DNA of 10,405 nucleotides from Echinostoma caproni (lineage: Eukaryota > Platyhelminthes > Trematoda > Plagiorchiida > Echinostomatidae): the NCBI GenBank assembly GCA_900618425.1, contig UZAN01047062.1, positions 1 to 10,405 on the forward strand. Reading direction: 5' to 3'. Of the stretch, positions 7,901-10,405 are shown one piece after another (the first letter of the stretch is position 1; the number at the start of each line of letters is the position of its first letter). The notes beneath the pieces were generated by a model that saw only the letters and a list, made by a program, of their open reading frames with translations, was not told the origin of the DNA and did no database searches. The translations under genes and the position numbers were made by a program.

Positions 7901-10405
7901 ACAGTGGTCAATTTTCGTCTTTACTGTGCTTCAAGTTTTCTCTGTCTATTCTTTTTCTTCCCGACCCACTCACCCCCTCTCCGTACTCAGATACGCTCAT
8001 ATTTTTGGCCCACGCCAGTCTAGTTCTGGATCGAGAAATCTCTCGAAATATGTTAATTCTTATTCAGTTGGCAGTTGCTTCGTCTACTATCAGCGCAAAT
8101 CAATGCCAAGATCCATCCGTCAAGGTGAGTAAACTGTGTACCATTATCCCCCCCCCCCACTGCTAGCGGTTTACTGTCATGTGTCGTTTGAATGTACAAG
8201 TTAGACTCAGCCGACACACACTTGATGTACTGTTTGCTTGTAACGCGACCAATTTTCGGCATATATGAACACCGCTTATTTTTCCTATCTAGGGCCCCCA
8301 AGTATCGAGGTCGGATGGCGTTTCACACACGGCCGAAATGCGACTGGCACTTAGCATGGCTCGACACTTGATTCCCACTCCTTCCGCTCGCGTTTCCACT
8401 AGCGGTTCGGATGCGCTTCCCGATCAACCCGCAGGCCTGACCTCAACCGTACAGCCCCTGCTCGTTTCACCACTTCTATTCCAATTTATTCGGGTTTTCC
8501 TTTGCCATTGTCCGGATTCGACAATTAGAACCTCCGCTATGCATGTGGTGCGCGCAATCTACAAGTAGGTTATCAACTGAATACGATACTCTCTCCATTC
8601 CCCCCTCCCTCCATGTGAATTTGCGGTTTCTATTGGTGCACTTCAACTGTTCGCTCGTATTTTCAATACCTCTATCAAATCTCCTCCTCCTCCTCCACCC
8701 TCCATCCCCACCCCCCCATCTTGCCTGACAGATCAATGTCATCACAAACACAACGCCGTTTGTTACAAGTGATGCCTCTAATTTGGCCCGAACTGTCCAC
8801 ATTCGCTCCGTATGCGACTCAGTTCGTTCGATTGACCACCGAAATGCTCATCGATCATCCGACTTGGTCGGGACGACCGGCTTTCCTGTACCGTGTAGTT
8901 CAGCTAATGCTTCGACGTTTGGAAGCAGTGCGACGTCATCCCCGCCGAACAGTGTATACCAGCATTATGGTAAGTGGAAGGTTGGCTTGAATCTTAAAAT
9001 TTACCGTTGGTTCATCTACACCATCCTTTTAGTAACTAGATTTGCGTTGAGAAAAACTTTTCCCACACCGGTCTGCTTCGAATGTGAGATTAAGTCAGAT
9101 CCTTCGACTTCTTCCATCCATAAAAAGTCAGAATATGCAACGAATTTGTTTCTGATATACCGCTCGACTTTTTTCTTTGAAGCTTCACCTTTCGCTCATG
9201 GCTAGTCATCTACTACCGGTTGGATAACAGAATACTGGACTTGAGCGGTGGTGGCCCGGTGGTACTTTCACCAAGTTACCACCTCGGGGGACGTGTTTTT
9301 GAACCCCACCACCATCGCCTGACTTTCCCCATCACCGCTTCTTCTTCCTGAAAATTGTATCATGGTGTATTCAATAAAAGGAAGAAAAATTAATGAGAGA
9401 AGTGCGCCGTATTTGCGCATTGTATGATTTTTTCTATAGGTATTCATCGCTTTGCATCACAAAGAGACGATTTTTCCGGCGAAATCCAATCACATCCTCA
9501 ACCACCATCACGGAATGTTCTTAACTACTTATTCAATGAGTATATTATCCTCGTTTTTACTAATGACCTCCAGAGCGATCGTCTTACCTTCCGTAACATG
9601 AAAACCTGCCCATTTTTTTTCTATTTTTCATAATGTTTTCAGCATTTGGTCCAACCTCCACGAGACAACCCACCTCAGATTACTGCAGATGTCACCACAT
9701 TACGCCGTATCATCCCGGAACTAACGACGCAGAGGTCGACCCTCACAGCTGAGGCTGCTGTTTCGCGTTCTTGGTCTGCTGTGGCCAGTCTTAAGCCACC
9801 TCCACCGCCACCTACCTCAGCACCCACCGCCCAAATCAGTAATTCCGTCACACCGGTTTCCACACCGACCACTGAAGTTTCCAATACAGACACAGATCAT
9901 ACAACCGAAAACGATGAACTCGGTCTTGGCGGTCTGGGGTGCGTGTTGGAACTCGAACCGTGTCTGATGTGTCATTCAAAGGCTGTGGAAGAACCATCTT
10001 ATGTAATCCTACGCTGGGACTCGGAACCAGGCAGTTCACGTTTACCAGTTCGAGTGGTTCATTTCGTCATACCGACACACTACGGGAAATTCGTGAGCCA
10101 TTTAGAACAAGCTCTGTCTCAGCAGCAACAGTTACTGGGCAAGCAGAGTACTTCTACCTCTTCTGCGAACCCTTCGACTCCCGGTAAGTAAACCACAGGA
10201 TTTCGTTGATATGTTTTAACAATCTTAGAATTTGCGCCCTTGTTTCAATGTGACCTGACAACAATTGCTCGTGTTACCGCTTCTAGCCGTGTCCGGTCAG
10301 CAAGCCGGCACAATCGGAATTACTCCAACAAGCGGTAATCATTCAACCACTACTGTGCCACCGGCTATAACCAGCTCTGTGCCTGTGTCCGGCTCGTCTT
10401 CTGCA
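1465..10405 (+). CDS. UBR4: UBR4-like giant E3 ubiquitin ligase, internal part of a spliced gene (9 exons in window)
   Basis: UBR4 is a very large (about 5,200 residues in human) N-recognin-type E3 that marks proteins for proteasomal or autophagic degradation. Seen here: nine exons with GT-AG borders and consistent phases, 896 codons, no start or stop codon. Intron phases in order are 0, 0, 0, 1, 0, 2, 0, 1, and the intron before the first exon is phase 2. The assignment comes from matches, recalled rather than searched, to the animal UBR4 segment upstream of the C-terminal ligase region: WPEL followed by a helical stretch ending 'QF', then an 'HP' plus 'Y' motif, then 'LEPCLMC' (human has a SEPCLVC-type motif). 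The UBR box, the hemiRING ligase module and both gene ends lie outside. Exons 1 to 3 are assigned by phase continuity and strand rather than by recognised motifs. A different huge armadillo-repeat protein is an unlikely alternative. Confidence 0.82.
1925..2265 (+). other. Intron 1 (phase 0)
   Basis: The intron is AT-rich with GT-AG borders (gtagtg ... ttacacag) and a strong pyrimidine tract at about 2216-2250. An open frame covering 1988-2281 has no recognisable product and reads across the acceptor in a different frame from the exon, so it is judged incidental. Nothing else is seen. Confidence 0.65.
2266..2781 (+). CDS. UBR4: UBR4-like exon 2 of the window
   Basis: The exon has 172 codons, phase 0 at both ends, acceptor 'acacag' and the consensus donor TCG|gtaagt. 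The translation starts DEALVETSV and includes a strongly hydrophobic helix (VQTCLRLPRILLLLLDSG, roughly residues 70-87 of the exon), then a polar stretch with RWCSVLYNYMELITNPE, and ends RLGFLDRSYPHDKEMAERFESLIRS. The leucine-rich segment is a buried helix of a helical-repeat fold more plausibly than a membrane span, because it is interrupted by Arg and Pro. No catalytic motif is visible. Codon use and G+C match exon 1, and the junction with exon 1 reads ...SSTE/DEAL. The open frame continues to 2817 beyond the donor and then stops in the intron. Confidence 0.7.
3330..3960 (-). mobile_element. Decayed non-LTR retrotransposon (LINE) reverse-transcriptase region, antisense in intron 2
   Basis: Read on the minus strand, several fragments line up in order with the pol protein of the abundant trematode LINEs (RTE/CR1-type). 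First comes a pre-RT segment, about 3950-3740: 'SQIAEEVETTL', 'DSGKLFALFSGH', then after a TGA stop 'QQVVEHFNTPLNRP', resembling the usual 'AEEME..GNSRKLFQLI ... RWAEHF..QFNWP' pattern. In another frame, about 3475-3368, comes 'YRGNSPTDLASKIF' and 'LTIGDAHTWPNQRESR', resembling the conserved 'HRGISLT..ASK' and 'REEHTRENQAGFRPGRG' blocks of the reverse transcriptase. The catalytic FADD-type block is not recognisable. Stops and frameshifts show an old, inactive, 5'- and 3'-incomplete copy. The plus-strand open frame at 3728-3940 is its shadow. Family assignment is by recalled motifs. Confidence 0.72.
4115..4140. repeat. Imperfect GT/AT simple repeat
   Basis: A short run of alternating tg with ta interruptions, ending catatat, inside intron 2. 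No function is implied. Confidence 0.6.
4613..4682. repeat. 9-bp inverted repeat flanking a minus-strand CTGATGAG
   Basis: TTCACGGAA (4613-4621) and TTCCGTGAA (4674-4682) are perfect reverse complements with a 52-base loop. The loop holds CTCATCAG (4662-4669), which is CTGATGAG on the minus strand, the hammerhead core string. A proper stem II next to that core and base pairs adjacent to it are missing, so I annotate only the inverted repeat. Confidence 0.55.
4688..4730 (+). promoter_or_regulatory. Long polypyrimidine tract before the exon 3 acceptor
   Basis: An almost pure C/T run (ctctctgtctccctccctcc and onward to ttttttc) ends six bases before the exon 3 border at 4736/4737. It is a strong U2AF-type splice signal and supports the acceptor choice. 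Confidence 0.6.
4737..5066 (+). CDS. UBR4: UBR4-like exon 3 of the window, with poly-glutamine tract
   Basis: The exon has 110 codons, phase 0 at both ends, acceptor 'cacttag' and donor ATT|gtgagt. It begins LLVRIVGPKHYRQLQDIHRL and AHWIQRARDTC, a well-formed amphipathic region that looks conserved. Then follows a Gln-rich segment (about residues 42-68 of the exon: four CAA-encoded Gln, Gln/Ser mix, then eight consecutive CAA codons at 4914-4937), and a polar tail ending STQLRLPYNAQREI. The frame upstream of 4830 is open to the acceptor, so the exon does not start at the internal ATG. The minus-strand poly-Val frame and the plus-strand poly-Thr frame over this stretch are shadows of the CAA repeat. 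The glutamine tract is probably a disordered loop inside the helical scaffold. Confidence 0.75.
4860..4937 (+). repeat. CAA/CAG trinucleotide repeat encoding poly-Gln
   Basis: Four CAA at 4860-4871, mixed CAG/CAA/TCG codons, then eight perfect CAA codons at 4914-4937. It lies in frame inside exon 3. The pure CAA run could vary in length between individuals; the reading frame is kept by the triplet unit. Confidence 0.85.
5450..5511 (+). mobile_element. tRNA-like (Pol III promoter) head of a SINE-like element
   Basis: The stretch has an exact A-box match, TGGTCGAGTGG at 5457-5467 (consensus TRGYNNARTGG), and a B-box-like GGTTCGACCCT at 5491-5501. The B box sits in a T-arm that folds: stem CTGGG (5488-5492), loop TTCGACC, stem CTCAG (5500-5504), five pairs including one G-T wobble. 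The acceptor arms (5450-5456 and 5505-5511) pair poorly, and the A-to-B spacing is about ten bases shorter than in a tRNA, so this is not a functional tRNA gene. It is best read as the internal Pol III promoter of a tRNA-derived short interspersed element. A hammerhead-like fold follows five bases later, as in schistosome SM-alpha elements. Confidence 0.6.
5516..5577 (+). ncRNA. Degenerate type I hammerhead ribozyme motif (SM-alpha/PLE-like)
   Basis: The hammerhead parts occur in the right order and spacing. Stem I 5' strand CACTG (5524-5528) directly precedes the exact core CTGATGA (5529-5535). Stem II is GAC (5536-5538) with GTC (5547-5549). The second core strand is GGAA (5550-5553) where GAAA is expected, one change at the A13 position. 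A minimal stem III follows (A5553-T5560, C5554-G5559, loop ACCT), then the T of the NUH site (GTT, cleavage expected after 5561), then the stem I 3' strand CAGTG (5562-5566). An outer stem I helix TTCG (5518-5521) with CGAA (5572-5575) closes it across an internal loop. Short-stem-III hammerheads are known from schistosome satellites and Penelope-like elements. The A13 change would probably weaken or abolish cleavage. Confidence 0.6.
5959..5970 (+). other. Possible LTR-retrotransposon primer-binding site remnant
   Basis: TGGTG at 5959-5963 is the complement of a tRNA 3' CACCA end and lies 23 bases before the gag-like ATG, where a primer-binding site belongs. tRNA-Trp priming is known for the trematode CsRn1-type gypsy elements, but the bases after TGGTG do not clearly extend the match. 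This is tentative. Confidence 0.25.
5987..6600 (+). pseudogene. Ty3/gypsy-type gag pseudogene in intron 3
   Basis: This is a broken copy of a flatworm LTR-retrotransposon capsid gene. An ATG at 5987 opens 'MSISAEKL' but meets TAA at codon 13; the frame resumes 'HQQSQLEAMF', the usual gag N-terminus style. A TG microsatellite at 6121-6138 coincides with a frame change. A second frame then carries the capsid core ('WKDIFRVKLANEHDNWKVRL', 'KLGAKGHERY', 'NILPKYPSNFTFDKT'). From about 6347 the first frame returns ('YQCLKLVKNDFDDFQTYA'), and near 6515 a third frame gives 'QDPNENLKKLITECQRILNL'. These blocks resemble gag of trematode gypsy elements by recall. At least three frameshifts and one stop make it inactive. 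I see no zinc-knuckle, protease or polymerase after it, so the copy is truncated. Confidence 0.75.
6121..6138. repeat. (TG)9 microsatellite inside the gag relic
   Basis: Nine perfect TG units sit where the gag reading frame shifts, so the repeat probably grew after the element died and accounts for the local frame change. Confidence 0.85.
7070..7148 (+). CDS. UBR4: UBR4-like exon 4 of the window
   Basis: A 79-base exon: 26 codons from phase 0, plus one base (G) carried over. The acceptor is a pyrimidine run ending 'ctattctag', the donor CAG|gtaagc. It encodes LHTISSCLSIAYNRPHCWQR and then FCLKCP. The 'NRP.CWQRFC' string resembles the 'NWQ.FC' type block found ahead of the WPEL region in animal UBR4. 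The last base combines with AT at 7991 to make an Asp codon, so the protein reads ...KCP/D/TLIFLAH. This phase-1 join fits exactly and supports skipping 7149-7990. The other frame through this stretch (open 7044-7376) ignores both splice sites and is a shadow. Confidence 0.75.
7149..7990 (+). other. Intron 4 (phase 1)
   Basis: An 842-base intron, borders gtaagc ... tactcag, with a long pyrimidine tract at about 7930-7985 before the acceptor. An open frame at 7262-7480 has no recognisable product and no fitting splice sites. A B-box-like GGGTTCCAATCCC followed by TTTTT near 7278-7295 lacks an A box. No mobile element is recognised here. Confidence 0.65.
7991..8124 (+). CDS. UBR4: UBR4-like exon 5 of the window
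   Basis: The exon has two bases that complete an Asp codon with exon 4, then 44 codons, ending in phase 0 at AAG|gtgagt. It encodes TLIFLAHASLVLDREISRNM and LILIQLAVASSTISANQCQD followed by PSVK. This is a pair of hydrophobic amphipathic helices typical of armadillo-like repeats, corresponding to the segment between the 'CWQRFC' block and the WPEL block in UBR4. The acceptor 'gtactcag' follows a strong pyrimidine tract. The following intron (8125-8292) is short, 168 bases, and contains an 11-C run. Confidence 0.8.
8148..8158. repeat. Poly-C run in intron 5
   Basis: Eleven consecutive C residues shortly after the exon 5 donor. Such a run is prone to length variation and sequencing error. Confidence 0.85.
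8293..8564 (+). CDS. UBR4: UBR4-like exon 6 of the window
   Basis: The exon has 90 codons plus two bases (phase 2 exit), acceptor 'ctatctag' and donor CAA|gtaggt. It begins GPQVSRSDGVSHTAEMRLAL and continues into a Ser/Thr/Pro-rich linker (about residues 28-58), then a helical segment LLVSPLLFQFIRVFLCHCPD, and ends STIRTSAMHVVRAIYK with the Lys codon completed by exon 7. The 'FIRVFLCHCPDSTIR' helix followed by 'AMHVVRAIYK' matches in position and character the helices just upstream of WPEL in human UBR4 ('FV..FLL..', 'LTLHIYR'). The frame would stop at TAG directly after the donor, which supports splicing here. A pyrimidine-rich 167-base intron follows. Confidence 0.82.
8586..8720 (+). repeat. 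Pyrimidine-rich intron 6 with CTC repeat
   Basis: Most of intron 6 (8565-8731) is C/T-rich on the plus strand, with ccctccctcc near 8600, a CTC triplet run at 8681-8696 and a C7 run at 8710-8717 just before the acceptor 'cctgacag'. It acts as an extended polypyrimidine tract. The open frames covering it on both strands are low-complexity artefacts. Confidence 0.6.
8732..8969 (+). CDS. UBR4: UBR4-like exon 7 of the window (WPEL helical block)
   Basis: The exon has one base finishing the Lys codon of exon 6, then 79 codons, ending in phase 0 at ATG|gtaagt. It encodes SMSSQTQRRLLQVMPLIWPE and LSTFAPYATQFVRLTTEML, then a basic helix (MLRRLEAVRRHPRRTVYTSIM). The human protein has in the same order an Arg/Ser-rich start, 'WSIWPELPAY...AAQFVDLL', a helix, and an 'HP....YNTL' motif. 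This is the clearest evidence for UBR4. The region is part of the helical scaffold ahead of the zinc-containing segment. The human 'GLVEFDGYY' link between the HP/Y motif and the EPC motif is replaced in the fluke by the long insertion that starts exon 8. Confidence 0.9.
8970..9642 (+). other. Intron 7 (phase 0), with tRNA-like hairpin element
   Basis: A 673-base intron, borders gtaagt ... gttttcag. It contains the tRNA-like hairpin at 9245-9319 and, downstream of it, an AATAAA-containing A-rich stretch near 9370-9395. The open frames at 8783-9205 and 9424-9633 have no recognisable product. A further small exon here is not needed, because exons 7 and 8 join in phase 0, but it cannot be excluded. 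Confidence 0.65.
9245..9319 (+). mobile_element. tRNA-like hairpin, probable degenerate SINE head in intron 7
   Basis: GCGGTGGTGG (9245-9254) pairs with CCACCATCGC (9309-9318) over ten positions with one G-T wobble, like an extended acceptor stem about 75 bases end to end, the size of a tRNA. Position 8 onward reads TGGCCCGGTGG, a near A box, and GTTTTTGAACC before the 3' stem resembles a B box. An inner inverted repeat GGTGGTA/TACCACC also exists. The T stem is poor and no convincing anticodon arm forms, so it is not a working tRNA. An A-rich tail with AATAAA about 55 bases later would fit a short interspersed element. The alternative is a chance GGT/ACC-rich hairpin. Confidence 0.4.
9643..10183 (+). 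CDS. UBR4: UBR4-like exon 8 of the window (insertion plus LEPCLMC block)
   Basis: The exon has 180 codons from phase 0, plus one base; acceptor 'gttttcag', donor CCG|gtaagt. About the first 100 residues are a linker: HLVQPPRDNPPQITADVTTL, a Thr/Ser-rich part, six consecutive prolines (PPPPPPTSAPT), and an acidic Thr-rich stretch (TEVSNTDTDHTTENDE). Then comes GLGGLGCVLELEPCLMCHSK with AVEEPSYVILR, matching the 'Y.LESEPCLVC...' segment of animal UBR4, with both Cys of the CxxC pair kept. The next part (LPVRVVHFVIPTHYGKFVSH) does not resemble human sequence that I recall, and the exon ends in Gln- and Ser/Thr-rich sequence. The insertion between the HP/Y motif and EPCxxC is far longer than in vertebrates. 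Confidence 0.88.
10184..10286 (+). other. Intron 8 (phase 1)
   Basis: A short 103-base intron with the consensus donor gtaagt and acceptor 'gcttctag'. Nothing else is present. Confidence 0.75.
10287..10405 (+). CDS. UBR4: UBR4-like exon 9 of the window (cut by the right edge)
   Basis: Two bases complete an Ala codon with exon 8, then 39 codons run to the window end without a stop. The sequence is low-complexity, rich in Ser, Thr, Gly, Val and Pro (VSGQQAGTIGITPTSGNHST and on), so it continues the disordered insertion begun at the end of exon 8. The conserved continuation of the UBR4 segment after EPCxxC, including the CPRC-type zinc-binding block, would be expected beyond the edge. The exon call rests on phase, the acceptor and composition, not on conserved motifs. 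Confidence 0.72.

Noticed and set aside
8476..8802. Minus-strand Gly/Arg-rich frame across intron 6
   Set aside because: It is an artefact of the pyrimidine-rich intron and the opposite strand of exons 6 and 7.
9675..10187. Alternative frames on both strands over exon 8
   Set aside because: They are shadows of the UBR4 frame carrying LEPCLMC.
1..10405. CRISPR array, bacterial operon, prophage or origin
   Set aside because: There are no regularly spaced repeats and no operon-like arrangement or ribosome-binding sites; introns and retroelement relics show a eukaryotic nuclear genome.

Overview
The window looks like nuclear DNA of a parasitic flatworm, probably a digenean trematode. Long open frames are broken by introns with GT-AG borders, the coding exons are richer in G+C than the AT-rich introns, and the introns carry decayed retroelements whose protein remnants resemble trematode LINE and Ty3/gypsy families. 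I cannot name the species. One undetermined base (position 135) suggests a draft assembly.

One plus-strand gene fills the window from about 1465 past the right edge: an internal part of the giant E3 ubiquitin ligase UBR4 (also called p600, or Pushover in flies). Nine exons are supported: 1465-1924, 2266-2781, 4737-5066, 7070-7148, 7991-8124, 8293-8564, 8732-8969, 9643-10183 and 10287-10405 (cut by the edge). All reading phases agree across the eight introns, giving 896 codons without a stop. The identification rests on the last exons, where a 'WPEL' helical block, an 'HP..xxY' block and an 'LEPCLMC' block occur in the same order as in animal UBR4. The fluke protein also carries a poly-glutamine tract (exon 3) and long Pro/Ser/Thr-rich and Gln-rich insertions (exons 8 and 9) around these blocks. 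The start and end of the gene lie outside the window.

The introns hold the mobile DNA. Intron 2 has an antisense, stop-ridden LINE reverse-transcriptase relic (about 3330-3960). Intron 3 has a tRNA-like A-box/B-box head followed at once by a hammerhead-ribozyme-like fold with one core change (5450-5577), the architecture of the schistosome SM-alpha SINE-like satellites. The same intron then has a frameshifted Ty3/gypsy gag relic (about 5987-6600). Intron 7 has a second tRNA-like hairpin element (9245-9319). The first 1464 bases are probably intron of the same gene; they contain unrecognised ORF fragments and one possible exon near the left edge.

The most noteworthy observation is the tRNA-like plus hammerhead element. 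The rest is a normal, conserved eukaryotic gene with fluke-specific low-complexity insertions.
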